Assembly: GCA_947258715.1 (NCBI GenBank)
Contig: CAMYJH010000011.1
Span: 37,762-101,761 of the forward strand
DNA length: 64,000 nucleotides
Reading direction: 5' to 3'
DNA from: an uncultured Gammaproteobacteria bacterium
Lineage (GTDB): Bacteria > Pseudomonadota > Gammaproteobacteria > HK1
Numbering within the stretch: the stretch's first letter is position 1; each line of letters starts with the position of its first letter. Below the pieces are notes generated by a model, which saw only the letters and a program-made list of their open reading frames with translations, ran no database searches and was not told where the DNA came from. Shown piece after piece: positions 17,431 through 28,295 of this stretch. The translations under genes and the position numbers were made by a program.

Positions 17431-18663
17431 ATGCTGAATAATCTCAGGATTGACGGCGGGCGACTGTGGCAAAGTCTAACCGCGCTTGCAAGAATCGGCG
17501 CCACGCCCAGAGGCGGCTGCTGCCGGCTCGCGCTCAGCGACGAGGATAAGGCGGCTCGGGACTTATTCGTTTCCTGGTGTCGCAGAGCGTGTTGCGACAT
17601 CAGCGTCGATCGTCTGGGTAACATCTTTGCCCGCCGCGCCGGGCGCAACCCGGACCTGCCCCCGGTCGCCACCGGGAGCCACCTGGATACCCAGCCCCAC
17701 GGCGGAAAGTTCGACGGCGCTTACGGTGTGCTGGCCGGTCTCGAGGTCATTCGTACCCTGAACGATCACGATATCGAGACCGAAGCGCCGCTAGAAGTCG
17801 TGGTCTGGACCAACGAGGAAGGCGCGCGTTTTGCCCCCTCGATGATTGCCTCTGGCGTGTTCGCGGGCAGCTACGAGGAAGATTTCGCCCTTGCTTGCGC
17901 CGACGTCGATGGACACACCATGGGTGAAGAACTAGAGCGCATCGGCTACGCCGGTAGCGAGCCTTGCGGCGGACGGATCTTTGACGCTTTTTTCGAAGCC
18001 CACATCGAGCAGGGACCGATTCTGGAAAGGGAACAAAAAGTCATTGGCGCGGTGACCGGGGTTCAGGGGCTACGCTGGTACGACGTCAGCGTGCGAGGGC
18101 AAGACGCCCACTCCGGCTCCACCCCGATGCCGGGCCGCCGCAACGCCCTGGTCGGTGCCGCTGAAATGGTGAGCGCCATCGATGCTCTGGCGTTCGAGTC
18201 CGCTCCCGACGCGGTGGCCACGGTCGGCCAGCTCGATGTGTCTCCTAACTCGCGCAACACCATACCCGGCGGGGTTTTCTTCACCGTGGACCTTCGGCAT
18301 CCCAGATCGGAAGCGATAACGGAAATGGAGGATCGCTTTCGAGTACTTTTTAGTCTAATTGCCGAACGCCGCGGGCTGGAATCGAGCGTCGAACAGATCG
18401 CCCACACGCCACCCGTGATGTTCGACCCCGGCTGCGTCGACGCGGTGCGACAGGCCAGCAAAGCGCTGGGTTACCCCAGCCGGGACATTCTCTCAGGCGC
18501 GGGTCACGACGCGTGTCACCTTTCCAAAGTAACGCCTACCGGTATGATCTTCGTGCCCTGCGCCGGGGGCTTGAGTCATAACGAAGAAGAAAGCGCCGAA
18601 GCTTCCGACCTCGCCGCGGGATGTAACGTGCTTCTGCACGCCGTGCTCGCCAGGGCCGGCTGA
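17431..18663 (+). CDS. M20 family amidohydrolase (N-carbamoyl-amino acid hydrolase / allantoate amidohydrolase type)
   Basis: A 410-residue binuclear metal hydrolase. Metal ligands are visible: GSHLDTQPHGGKFDGAYG (His, Asp and bridging Asp), NEEGARF, FEAHIEQGP and the C-terminal GGLSHNEEE. GVQGLRWYDVSVRGQDAHSG is the dimerisation-domain substrate motif of the carbamoylase/hydantoinase subfamily. It likely frees an amino acid from an N-carbamoyl group in pyrimidine or hydantoin breakdown. No partner hydantoinase is nearby, so the substrate is open. Confidence 0.88.
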   Translation: MLNNLRIDGGRLWQSLTALARIGATPRGGCCRLALSDEDKAARDLFVSWCRRACCDISVDRLGNIFARRAGRNPDLPPVATGSHLDTQPHGGKFDGAYGVLAGLEVIRTLNDHDIETEAPLEVVVWTNEEGARFAPSMIASGVFAGSYEEDFALACADVDGHTMGEELERIGYAGSEPCGGRIFDAFFEAHIEQGPILEREQKVIGAVTGVQGLRWYDVSVRGQDAHSGSTPMPGRRNALVGAAEMVSAIDALAFESAPDAVATVGQLDVSPNSRNTIPGGVFFTVDLRHPRSEAITEMEDRFRVLFSLIAERRGLESSVEQIAHTPPVMFDPGCVDAVRQASKALGYPSRDILSGAGHDACHLSKVTPTGMIFVPCAGGLSHNEEESAEASDLAAGCNVLLHAVLARAG

Positions 18664-18779
18664 CGGAACAGTCGGAACGACGCCTACTTCGGAGCAGGCC
18701 TGCCCGCTACTCCTTCAATCAGACAAATTGGCGAACGCCGACGCCCGGATGGTCGGGGGTCACCCATGGTGCCGGCAAA

Positions 18780-19724
18780 TCAACGCTTCTCCACCCGGTA
18801 ACCGCGGGACTTTAGCCTCTGGGCGAGACCACCCTCCCCCACCATATGCGCCGCGCCGATGACGACGAAGCTGGCCCCTCCGGATTTCAGTAGCGCATCA
18901 ATTTTGTTCGCCATCTCGGCGTTGCGATTCTCTATCAGGCGCGCATACAGGTCGCCGGCGTCGGGCTCGCTGCGCCAGCTGGCGTTGATCTCCGCGTCCA
19001 GCGCGGCGGCATCTCCACGCTGCCAGGCGGCAACAATGTTTTCGAAGGTGTTCGATTCTGCGTCAAGATCTCGTAGCGTAGCGTGCAGAAAACGCTCCTG
19101 CTCATCGGGCGACAAATTAGCCAACAGCCCCATCTGGTAATCGAACCCCTCCAGCTCGACCACCGGGATTCGCCCGCTGGCTCGCGAAAGAAAATGCCGG
19201 TCGACGCCCAGGTCTTCCTGAAACCCCTTGCGACCCAGGGCCATTGCGGTGAGAGTAAATGCGGCCAGCCACGGTCGCTGAACGGCCAGCAACTCCAAAG
19301 GCACGCCGTACTGCTGCGCGCGCTGGCGCAGCGCCGTCCAGACCTGTGGTGAGACATGGTCGGCAAGAGTGGTGCCGTCCATATATGCGCCCTCGGTGCT
19401 GATCCACTGGAGTATCGCGACGGGATCCATAGCGCCGAGGTCGATTTCGACCACTAGCCGGTCGGCGCTCTCGAACGCGGCGTTGACCGGAGCGCTCAGT
19501 GGATACATCTCAGCGGTGCCGAAATGCAGCGAGCCAAGCAGGTAGGCCGTGCCGCCGGCCCCGGTCACTTTCCAGAAGGGCCCCTCGCTGGCGGTCGCCG
19601 GCGACGCTCCGAGCAATAACACCAGCGACAGGGCGAGGACCGCGGCGCTGCGCGACCAGCGGCGGATATTGATGAAGCACATGCTTTTGCGGCTAAGTAA
19701 ACTCACGCTATTCAGTCCTGGCAA
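18780..19724 (-). CDS. TraB/GumN family protein
   Basis: A 314-residue protein with an N-terminal signal peptide (RRWSRSAAVLALSLVLLLGA then ATA|SEG). The body shows GTAYLLGSLHFGTAEMYPL near residue 58 and FVVIGAAHMVGEGGLAQRLK near the end. These two His-containing motifs define the TraB/GumN (Tiki-like) family, putative metal-dependent proteases. A second ATG at 19682 would give a shorter, more typical signal peptide and is equally possible. It is exported and has no operon partner. Confidence 0.85.
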   Translation of the reverse strand: MPGLNSVSLLSRKSMCFINIRRWSRSAAVLALSLVLLLGASPATASEGPFWKVTGAGGTAYLLGSLHFGTAEMYPLSAPVNAAFESADRLVVEIDLGAMDPVAILQWISTEGAYMDGTTLADHVSPQVWTALRQRAQQYGVPLELLAVQRPWLAAFTLTAMALGRKGFQEDLGVDRHFLSRASGRIPVVELEGFDYQMGLLANLSPDEQERFLHATLRDLDAESNTFENIVAAWQRGDAAALDAEINASWRSEPDAGDLYARLIENRNAEMANKIDALLKSGGASFVVIGAAHMVGEGGLAQRLKSRGYRVEKR

Positions 19725-19828
19725 GGTTCCAAAGATAGCGCCCGCGGGCGGATTGCGCGGTCCTATGGCCCTCGAAGGGTATTCGAACGACTAAAGTAAC
19801 AGTAGCCTGTTTTTGCCGGAGTCCCAGA

Positions 19829-21817
19829 TTGCGCGCCGTCTCAATCCGTCAAAGCCTGCTCAGGAACCTTGTCCTGATCATCGTGCTGATGGTCGCCGGC
19901 ATCTCTGGCGTCACGCTCTACGGCACCCGTGAATTCATTTCGACGCTGTCGCGCTCCATCATCGAAAGCTCGTTGCATTTGACCGAGGCGCGCATCCGCG
20001 GTTTTATCGATCCCCTGCCCGCGGCCTTGCTTTCTGCCAAAGGATGGGCCGAGCTCGGACTACTGGACGATCTCGACCGGTCGAAGCTCGATCGAGTGTT
20101 CAAACCCCTGCTGGCACAATATCGGCAGATTACTACCGTCCGCGTGGCCGACGAACGCGGGCGCGAATATTTGCTCACGCGGCGTGGCGAAGGTTTTGCC
20201 GTGCGCGAAACACGCGCCGAAACGTGGAAATCGCGGCTTCGCTGGATCGAATTCGACGAAAATGGAAAAGCGCACTCCCGCTGGCAGGACTCGGGCTACG
20301 ATCCGCGACTGCGTTCCTGGTACATGGCCGCCGCCGAGGCCATCAATGGCAACAACGAGAGCACCTATTGGTCGCCACCCTACCGGCTGCCTGGGGACGT
20401 CCCCGGGATCACCTCCTCCATTGCGGCCGACATCGGCAGCGGGGTGCGCGTGATCGCCTTCGATCTTCAGCTAAAGAGCATTTCTGAATTCATCCAGACG
20501 CTGAGGGTCAGTGATGGCGGCGGCGTCATACTTCTGACCAGTGACGGCCGTATCATCGGCGCTCCCGGAAACTTTCTTCGCAGCCAGGACGGGAGACCCG
20601 AAAGTGTGCTGCTCCGCCGCCCCGACGAGTTGGGCTGGGCTTTGGCCGAGAACGCAGTCGCGGCCCTGATCGGAATCGGTCCGCTAAGGTCTCCGCTGCG
20701 ATTCAAAAGCGAGGGCCGGCCCTACTGGGGTCAGGCGCGCGTGTTTCCGCTTTCCCCGGATATCGCGCTATCCGTCGCCGTGGTGGTGCCGGAGGCGGAT
20801 CTGTTTGGTCCGCTTTCCGTTCTGGCCGCGTACGTGGTGATGATCGTGGTTCTGGTTCTGCTGGTGGCAATCCTGCAGGCTGTCGCCCTGTCCCGTCGAT
20901 ACAGCCGGCCGATCGAGGCGCTGGTTGAGGAAAGCGACCGCATCAGCCGCGGCAATCTGGAGGGTCAGCGCCAGATTGAAACCAGCGTCGCGGAGGTGCA
21001 AAAGCTGGCCGATGCGCACGATCGCATGCGCAGCGGTCTACAATCGCTGATGCGACTGGAACGGGATCTCGCTATCGCGCGCAAGATCCAGCAGCACACC
21101 TTTCCGGACCGGCTACCGATACTGCCCGGATTCGACATCGACGCCTTCAGCGAACCTGCGCAGCAGACGGGCGGCGATACCTACGACGTGATTGCCCGCT
21201 CTCCGGCAGGACTTCCCGCCCGGGAAGATGAGGACATAATGGGCGCCGTGCTGTTGCTCGCCGACGTCACCGGACACGGTATCGGGCCCGCGCTCACGGC
21301 GGTACAGGTGCGCGCAATGCTCCGCATGGCAGTTCGTATCGACGCCGATCTGACGATGATTGCCCGCCACGTCAACGCTCAGCTCGCTGCCGATCTTTTC
21401 GGAGGCCGCTTTATCACCGCCTGGCTAGGAGAACTCGACGCACGCAAACATACATTGACCTACTTCAGCGCCGGCCAGGCGCCGCTGATTCATTTTCACG
21501 CAAAGGAGGATCGATTCGAGTTTCTCGACGCCGACGCGCCGCCTTTCGGCATTGACGAAGACCTGAAGATACATACGGGTCCGCCGCTGATTCTCGAGCC
21601 GGGCGATATATTCGCCGTCTTCTCCGACGGCGTTTTCGAGTCCCAAGGTGCCGGACGTGACCGCTTCGGCGAGGACCGTATGCTGAGCATCATGAGACAC
21701 CACCGCGACGAATCGTGCGGACGAATTCTGCTAGAAGTAAGAAAGGCGCTTGCTGATTTCGGTGCCGGAGCGCAGGCCGCCGACGACCGCACAGCGGTCA
21801 TTATCAAGCGAAGCTGA
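19829..21817 (+). CDS. SpoIIE-type PP2C phosphatase with extracellular Cache sensor and HAMP
   Basis: A 662-residue membrane signalling protein starting with TTG. It has a first membrane segment at about 10-32, a periplasmic dCache-like domain at about 35-310 (with YDPRLRSWYMAA and TYWSPPYRLP), a second segment at about 330-352, HAMP at about 352-405, and a SpoIIE/RsbU phosphatase domain to the end. Its metal Asps are in LLADVTGHGIGPALTA and FAVFSDGVFE. Such proteins dephosphorylate anti-sigma antagonists in partner-switching circuits. No STAS or anti-sigma partner is adjacent. The stop overlaps ycgL by one base (TGATG). Confidence 0.9.
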   Translation: MRAVSIRQSLLRNLVLIIVLMVAGISGVTLYGTREFISTLSRSIIESSLHLTEARIRGFIDPLPAALLSAKGWAELGLLDDLDRSKLDRVFKPLLAQYRQITTVRVADERGREYLLTRRGEGFAVRETRAETWKSRLRWIEFDENGKAHSRWQDSGYDPRLRSWYMAAAEAINGNNESTYWSPPYRLPGDVPGITSSIAADIGSGVRVIAFDLQLKSISEFIQTLRVSDGGGVILLTSDGRIIGAPGNFLRSQDGRPESVLLRRPDELGWALAENAVAALIGIGPLRSPLRFKSEGRPYWGQARVFPLSPDIALSVAVVVPEADLFGPLSVLAAYVVMIVVLVLLVAILQAVALSRRYSRPIEALVEESDRISRGNLEGQRQIETSVAEVQKLADAHDRMRSGLQSLMRLERDLAIARKIQQHTFPDRLPILPGFDIDAFSEPAQQTGGDTYDVIARSPAGLPAREDEDIMGAVLLLADVTGHGIGPALTAVQVRAMLRMAVRIDADLTMIARHVNAQLAADLFGGRFITAWLGELDARKHTLTYFSAGQAPLIHFHAKEDRFEFLDADAPPFGIDEDLKIHTGPPLILEPGDIFAVFSDGVFESQGAGRDRFGEDRMLSIMRHHRDESCGRILLEVRKALADFGAGAQAADDRTAVIIKRS

Positions 21818-22125
21818 TGGCTAAAGAAACCAAAAGTGAAAAGGTTAAGGGCGCTCACTCTTCCCCCCGCCGCTGCTGGATTTACAAGAGTGCGCGCCGG
21901 GAAGAAATGTATCTCTATCTGGCAGACGAGAACGGCTTCGACGCCGTACCCAAGGCGCTGATCGGAAAAATGGGTCGGCTAGACTTGGTAATGGAGCTGG
22001 AACTCCACTCCGGAAGAAAACTCGCCCGCGCAAACGTCGCCGAGGTCATAAAGTCATTGCAGAAAAAGGGCTATTACCTTCAGCTTCCTCCACTCGACAT
22101 GCCCCGCCGACATCGCTTGCAGTAA
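21817..22125 (+). CDS. YcgL domain protein
   Basis: A 102-residue protein. From residue 20 it follows the YcgL family: CWIYKSARREEMYLYLADE, then VPKALIGKMG, and at the end KSLQKKGYYLQLPPLD, which is diagnostic. The function is not firmly known. The family is nearly confined to Gammaproteobacteria, so it is useful as a taxonomic marker. The first 18 residues (basic, low complexity) may be untranslated, with a later start. Coupled to the upstream phosphatase by TGATG overlap. Confidence 0.88.
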   Translation: MAKETKSEKVKGAHSSPRRCWIYKSARREEMYLYLADENGFDAVPKALIGKMGRLDLVMELELHSGRKLARANVAEVIKSLQKKGYYLQLPPLDMPRRHRLQ

Positions 22126-22183
22126 AGTAATCGACCCAGCGTGAAATGCGTTCACGACCCGTAGCCGCCGATCCCTCGCCGAT

Positions 22184-22837
22184 ATGCCCCCGACAAAGAC
22201 AATTTCCCTGGCGCAGTGCTTCGACCGCTGCCAACGCCGCGTATTTTCGATCAACGAGCACATCATCGCCGCGGGTGACGAATCCGACTCCGTCTACTAC
22301 ATACTCAAAGGCTCAGTGGCGGTGGTGCTGGAGGATGACGACGGTCACGAAATCGTGCTTGCGTATCTGAACCAAGACGAATGTTTCGGCGAAATCGGCA
22401 TGTTCGACGAGCGGGGTCAGCGAAGCGCATGGGTACGAGCGAGGACGGAATCCGAGATCGTCGAGCTCAGCTACGACAGACTGCGACAGCTCTTTGTTAC
22501 CTCCCCAGAAGCCGTGTTCGCCATGCTGTGCCAGCTGTCTTTACGCCTCCGGGACACCAGCCGCAAGCTGGGTGACCTGGCGTTCAAGAATGTGTCGGGC
22601 CGCATTGCCGGCGCCTTGCTGGACCTCTGTGAGCAACCCGATGGGGTGCGAACCAAAGAAGGATTCGAAATCGAGATCACCCGCCAGGAGCTGGGTCGCA
22701 TCGTGGGCTGCTCGCGGGAAATGGCGAGTCGGGTACTGAAAAGCTTGGAGGAACGGCACCTGGTGGCGGTACTCGGAAAAAAGATACTGGTCCGCGGACG
22801 CCGTCGCCTGAACGCTTCCACCCACGCCCGCGATTGA
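22184..22837 (+). CDS. CRP/Vfr-like cAMP-binding transcription regulator
   Basis: A 217-residue regulator with an N-terminal cyclic-nucleotide domain and C-terminal helix-turn-helix. The phosphate-binding cassette FGEIGMFDERGQRSAWVRA keeps the Arg-Ser pair that contacts cAMP in CRP. The recognition helix GCSREMASRVLKSLEERH keeps the Arg, Glu and Arg that read TGTGA half-sites. There is no N-terminal four-Cys cluster, so it is not FNR. With the class III cyclase at 9768 it forms a plausible cAMP circuit. Confidence 0.9.
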   Translation: MPPTKTISLAQCFDRCQRRVFSINEHIIAAGDESDSVYYILKGSVAVVLEDDDGHEIVLAYLNQDECFGEIGMFDERGQRSAWVRARTESEIVELSYDRLRQLFVTSPEAVFAMLCQLSLRLRDTSRKLGDLAFKNVSGRIAGALLDLCEQPDGVRTKEGFEIEITRQELGRIVGCSREMASRVLKSLEERHLVAVLGKKILVRGRRRLNASTHARD

Positions 22838-22983
22838 ATTGACGCCGCCGCTCAGGAAACCCGGGGACTGCAAACACGACCCGGCTTCCTTCGACCCGGA
22901 CCGCCTTCGCCAATGCAACCTTTCTCCAACGCGCAGGTCTGTTATTTTGGGCTCGGCGGACAGCAAGCACGTATTCTCCTTCG

Positions 22984-23835
22984 ATGACATTGCAATACTC
23001 TGTTCAACGACTTCCGATTGCCTTGCTGCTGTTGACTTTCGTTACCGGCCCGGCCAGCGCGCTGTTTTCCGCGCCCAAAGCCGAGCTCTGGGAACGCTGG
23101 ACCGCTCACGACGAGGCCTCCACGACCACCATTGATCACTCCGCGTGGACGAAATTATTGAGCCGTTACCTGGAAAAATCTGACGATGGCGTCAACCGGA
23201 TGCGCTATGCGGACGTTCAGCAAGCGGACCGGCGTCTCCTCAGTGAATACATCGCGATGCTGACGTCGACCACAATCAGCAAACTCAGCCGCGCCGAACA
23301 GAGAGCCTACTGGATCAACCTCTACAACGCGCTGACGGTGAAAGTCGTTCTGGAACATTATCCGGTTTCAAGCATTCGGGATATCGACATCTCCCCTGGA
23401 CTGTTCTCATTCGGTCCCTGGGACAAAAAGCTCGTCGCCATTGAAGGTGAGAATCTGAGCCTCAACGACATTGAGCACCGTATCCTGCGTCCCATATGGA
23501 AGGACGCCCGTATTCACTACGCGGTGAACTGTGCCTCCATCGGTTGTCCCAATCTAATGCCGATCGCGTTTTCGGCTCAAAACTCCGAGATGCTGCTGGA
23601 GCAAGGCGCGCGGGAGTACGTGAATCATTCCCGCGGCGTGGCGATTATCGATGGCAAGGCGGTGGCGTCAAAGATCTACGACTGGTTCAAGTCGGACTTT
23701 GGAGACTCGGACCAAGAGGTTCTGGAGCATCTTCGCCGCTACGCCGAGCCGGCATTAAGGCAGAAGCTTGACGGCTTTAGCCGTCTCGGCGGATACCGCT
23801 ACGACTGGGCTCTGAATGAAGTGGCGACAGAGTGA
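22984..23835 (+). CDS. DUF547 family exported protein
   Basis: A 283-residue protein with a signal peptide (LPIALLLLTFVTGPASALF) and a DUF547 domain. Family marks are EQRAYWINLYNALTVKVVLEHYP, DIEHRILRPIW, and HYAVNCASIGCPNLMPIAFS with two Cys in CASIGC. The domain is papain-like in fold in some analyses, but no function is established. Its TGA stop is the first TGA of the (GTGATGC) repeat array that follows. Confidence 0.87.
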   Translation: MTLQYSVQRLPIALLLLTFVTGPASALFSAPKAELWERWTAHDEASTTTIDHSAWTKLLSRYLEKSDDGVNRMRYADVQQADRRLLSEYIAMLTSTTISKLSRAEQRAYWINLYNALTVKVVLEHYPVSSIRDIDISPGLFSFGPWDKKLVAIEGENLSLNDIEHRILRPIWKDARIHYAVNCASIGCPNLMPIAFSAQNSEMLLEQGAREYVNHSRGVAIIDGKAVASKIYDWFKSDFGDSDQEVLEHLRRYAEPALRQKLDGFSRLGGYRYDWALNEVATE

Positions 23836-23908
23836 TGCGTGATGCGTGATGCGTGATGCGTGATGCGTGATGCGTGATGCGTGATGCGTGATGCGTGATG
23901 CGTGATGC
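23832..23908 (+). repeat. (GTGATGC)11 tandem array, element 1
   Basis: Eleven perfect copies of the 7-base unit GTGATGC. The first copy contains the stop codon of the DUF547 gene. The array is followed by AAGGAGCGTAACCGG, which resembles the sequence after the other two arrays (24901 and 28229). Confidence 0.97.
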
Positions 23909-24226
23909 AAGGAGCGTAACCGGCTAAACAAGCTTTTCAAGCTCAGACGAGCTTTACGACCTCCTTAATCTCACCCAACGCTGTGCCGTGCGCAGCAAAA
24001 TAAACCGAGCAATAATGGTGAACAGAGCATGGGTATTTTCTTTTGTCATTCCCGCGAAGCTAGTCCCCGCGAAAGCGGGGAGCGAAATCCAGTAGACGGG
24101 TTTCTCATTCAATTCGTTGCTGCGCCCGGCGCACCCGCCGTTGGGCTTCGCTCACGCAAAACTCACCCTTAAGGCGTTATCCATTGCCCGCCGGGTGTTG
24201 GAGTCCGCGGTAGTTCTCTCGATGCG
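23909..24226. other. Intergenic region with REP-like palindrome
   Basis: No convincing gene. After the array tail it contains a REP-like palindrome at 24046-24092 and then reaches the 3' end of the HD-domain gene. The short reading frame on the plus strand at 24117 has no family features. Confidence 0.5.
24046..24092. repeat. REP-like palindromic repeat, copy 1
   Basis: The core hairpin CCCCGC-GAAA-GCGGGG (24065-24080) is flanked by TCATTCCCGCGAAGC and AGCGAAATCCAG. A near-identical copy lies at 48706-48753. This type is widespread between genes in proteobacteria. The outer arms pair less well in this copy than in copy 2. Confidence 0.8.
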
Positions 24227-24799
24227 TTATTCCCGCTCAGTTCCGGGACGCGTCCAGGGCTCGCGATCGAATAGACGCCGCACCATAGGTTCGAAGAATT
24301 CCAAGCCTACGGTGTCGTAATCGGGGTCGAAGGATTCCTGGTCCCAGCGCTCGCAAAATCGTGCGCATGCGTCATAGAAGGGATGACCGGCATAGCGATC
24401 GCGCGCGTTGCGATCCTTGTCCAGATGGTGCCAGAAGTAATAGCCCTGGAATACAGGATGATGGGCCACCACCCAGTAGTTTTCCGCGCTGACGTAAGGC
24501 TTGAGGATCTCCGCCGTCAGCGCGCCGTGGTTTTCCGGCGCCAAAGTGTCGCCGATGTCGTGCAGCAGCGCGCAGACCACGGTTTCCTCGTCGGCCCCGT
24601 CGCGCAGGGCGCGGGTCGCTGTCTGCAGAGAATGCTGGTAGCGATCGATCGGGTAGCCGAAGGTAGGACCTTCGAGCCGCACCAGCAGGCCCAGCACGTT
24701 GTCGGCCAGCTGGCCGCGCGACGGCGACCACTGCCGCTCGAGAAACTGGTATTCCTCGCGGGTGCCGTCCGCCATGCGGGTGAAAGAGACGCTTTTCAT
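24227..24799 (-). CDS. HD-domain protein (predicted phosphohydrolase or PhnZ-like oxygenase)
   Basis: A 190-residue HD-superfamily protein. Metal-ligand motifs are visible: the first His in DRYQHSLQTATRA, the HD pair in VCALLHDIGDTLAPENHG, and a later His pair in WVVAHHPVFQGYYF. The EN-H pattern after the HD is seen in the mixed-valence di-iron oxygenases related to PhnZ and in simple hydrolases, so the reaction is open. The start codon lies only 3 bases from the (GTGATGC)14 array and no Shine-Dalgarno is visible. It lies downstream of thiC on the same strand. Confidence 0.78.
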   Translation of the reverse strand: MKSVSFTRMADGTREEYQFLERQWSPSRGQLADNVLGLLVRLEGPTFGYPIDRYQHSLQTATRALRDGADEETVVCALLHDIGDTLAPENHGALTAEILKPYVSAENYWVVAHHPVFQGYYFWHHLDKDRNARDRYAGHPFYDACARFCERWDQESFDPDYDTVGLEFFEPMVRRLFDREPWTRPGTERE

Positions 24800-24802
24800 T
24801 GT

Positions 24803-24900
24803 GTGATGCGTGATGCGTGATGCGTGATGCGTGATGCGTGATGCGTGATGCGTGATGCGTGATGCGTGATGCGTGATGCGTGATGCGTGATGCGTGATGC
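24803..24900 (+). repeat. (GTGATGC)14 tandem array, element 2
   Basis: Fourteen perfect copies of GTGATGC, beginning 3 bases upstream of the minus-strand HD gene start. They are followed by GATGAGCGTAATAGGCC and then, at 24950-25015, by decayed inverted copies (GCGTTAC, GCGTCAC, GCATCAC). The composite fills the whole gap to the 3' end of thiC. Confidence 0.97.
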
Positions 24901-24949
24901 GATGAGCGTAATAGGCCTCAGCGGTTTGTCAATACGCTATGCCTCTGTT

Positions 24950-25015
24950 CGCGTTACGCGTCACCCATCACGCGTTACTCGATACGCATCACCTCTTGTC
25001 ACGCTACGCGTCACC
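24950..25015 (-). repeat. Degenerate inverted half of element 2
   Basis: Contains GCGTTACGCGTCAC, CATCACGCGTTAC, GATACGCATCACC and GTCACGCTACGCGTCACC. Read on the minus strand these are GTGACGCG- and GTGATGCG-type units, the inverse of the array to the left. They begin 4 bases after the thiC stop. Confidence 0.75.
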
Positions 25016-25016
25016 G

Positions 25017-27002
<1,986 letters not shown>

Positions 27003-27038
27003 CTATCCAATGCGTGTTCGCATTGCAAGCGCGATAGC

Positions 27039-27578
27039 TCACTTTCGCTTTAGCCCGAACGGCACGTCCGGCAGCCACATGAGATCGGTCACCCCTGGAT
27101 CGATCCCGACCTGAGACAAAAGCGTCGTCACCTGGCCGCGATGGTGGGTCTGGTGGTTGAAAAAGTGCATCAGCGCGAACCAGAAGGGGGAAACGCGGGG
27201 GGCGGGATTTATCACCGTGGTGTAGCGCAGATCGCCGGCGATATCGGACTCGTCGAGAGCGTCAATGAACTCGAGGATTTCGGCGTCCACGCGCGTTCGG
27301 GCCTTTCGCAAGGCGTCGAAGTCCGGGTAGAGCTCGTCATCCAAGCCGGAGAAAGCGGTAAACGGTTCGCCTGTGAAGCGTCCCAACCAGATTAAGTCGC
27401 CGAGGATAATGTGATTCAGCGTGCCGTGAATGGATCTGAAGAACGCAGCGCGGTCTTTCTTGAGCTCCTCGTGGGAGAGATCGGCGCAGCAGGCGTAAAC
27501 GCGCTGGTTCATCCACCGGTTGTAGCGCGCCATGGGGCCGTTCTTACAGCGGGCTTCGATTGCGGACGTGTCACGCAC
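27039..27578 (-). CDS. DinB family protein
   Basis: A 179-residue four-helix-bundle protein. The putative metal His residues are visible in GTLNHIILGD and MHFFNHQTHHRGQV. DinB relatives include thiol-dependent S-transferases. An internal start at MARYNRWMNQRVY (27533) is a likely true start because families begin close to ARYNRWMN. Otherwise the gene overlaps the upstream MBL gene by 8 bases. Both run on the minus strand, so they form an operon. Confidence 0.83.
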   Translation of the reverse strand: MRDTSAIEARCKNGPMARYNRWMNQRVYACCADLSHEELKKDRAAFFRSIHGTLNHIILGDLIWLGRFTGEPFTAFSGLDDELYPDFDALRKARTRVDAEILEFIDALDESDIAGDLRYTTVINPAPRVSPFWFALMHFFNHQTHHRGQVTTLLSQVGIDPGVTDLMWLPDVPFGLKRK

Positions 27579-28176
27579 GGAGGCTCGCCACCAATTCGTC
27601 CAATACCTTTTGCGCGTCCCTGAACACGGGCCAGCCGTCGCCGGGCAGCACCGCTGAGAACGGCCCCATGGCGGCGATGCGTCTGACGGATTCGATAGCG
27701 AGCGACATGTTCTTGAGTTTCGCCTCCGGAATCAGCCGCAGCCGGCCGCCTTCGTGGGCGCGGATTAGATCGCCGGTGATAAGGGTGTTGCCTTCGAGCA
27801 CAAGCGCAAGTTCCCCCGGCGTCTTGGAACCTTGCAGCGCATAGGCGTTCATGCCTTTGACGATCATGTCGCCGTCTTCGACCCAGCGCGCGCACTCGAG
27901 CGGAAAATCGTCCTGTTCTTGCGCTGGCCCCAGCAGCTCGGCGCCAGTGTCTTCAGCCAGCCGGGCCGCGTCACGGATATGGTCGGAGTTGGTAACGACG
28001 ATAAATGCGGCCCCGCCGACACTGTCCAGATGCGCACGGTCATGTTCGCTCAAAGGCAGCGGGTCGATGGCCACGTTACCCTCGTCGCGCACCCAAACGA
28101 CACTGTGAAAATCGATGTTGCGGTCCGGATTGAATACAGACCAGCCGAAGAGATCTGGGCGGTGGAGTTGTTTCAT
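27571..28176 (-). CDS. MBL-fold-like protein with degenerate metal site
   Basis: A 201-residue protein with metallo-beta-lactamase-like order: a DEGNVAIDPLPL strand, TNSDHIRDAARLAEDTGAEL where the HxHxDH motif would be, then ELALVLEGNTLITGDLIRAH and VLPGDGWPVF. The first His residues of the canonical motif are replaced (NSDH), so metal binding is doubtful or altered. The start is the ATG giving MKQLHRPDLFGW. The frame continues upstream only through the repeat array. No Shine-Dalgarno is visible. Confidence 0.75.
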   Translation of the reverse strand: MKQLHRPDLFGWSVFNPDRNIDFHSVVWVRDEGNVAIDPLPLSEHDRAHLDSVGGAAFIVVTNSDHIRDAARLAEDTGAELLGPAQEQDDFPLECARWVEDGDMIVKGMNAYALQGSKTPGELALVLEGNTLITGDLIRAHEGGRLRLIPEAKLKNMSLAIESVRRIAAMGPFSAVLPGDGWPVFRDAQKVLDELVASLRA

Positions 28177-28179
28177 CGC

Positions 28180-28228
28180 GTGATGCGTGATGCGTGATGC
28201 GTGATGCGTGATGCGTGATGCGTGATGC
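28180..28228 (+). repeat. (GTGATGC)7 tandem array, element 3
   Basis: Seven perfect units starting 3 bases upstream of the MBL-like gene start. They are followed by GAAGAGCGTAATCGGCC and a spacer, then GCGTTACGCATTACGCGTCAC at 28279-28299, inside which lies the stop codon of betaine aldehyde dehydrogenase. Confidence 0.97.
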
Positions 28229-28295
28229 GAAGAGCGTAATCGGCCCGGGTGGCTCGTCAATACGTCGTGCCTCTTTTCGCGTTACGCATTACGCG

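Noticed and set aside
22184..22837. FNR identity for the CRP-like regulator
   Set aside because: Only two N-terminal Cys, and the recognition helix has the CRP-type Arg-Glu-Arg pattern, not the FNR Glu-Ser-Arg.
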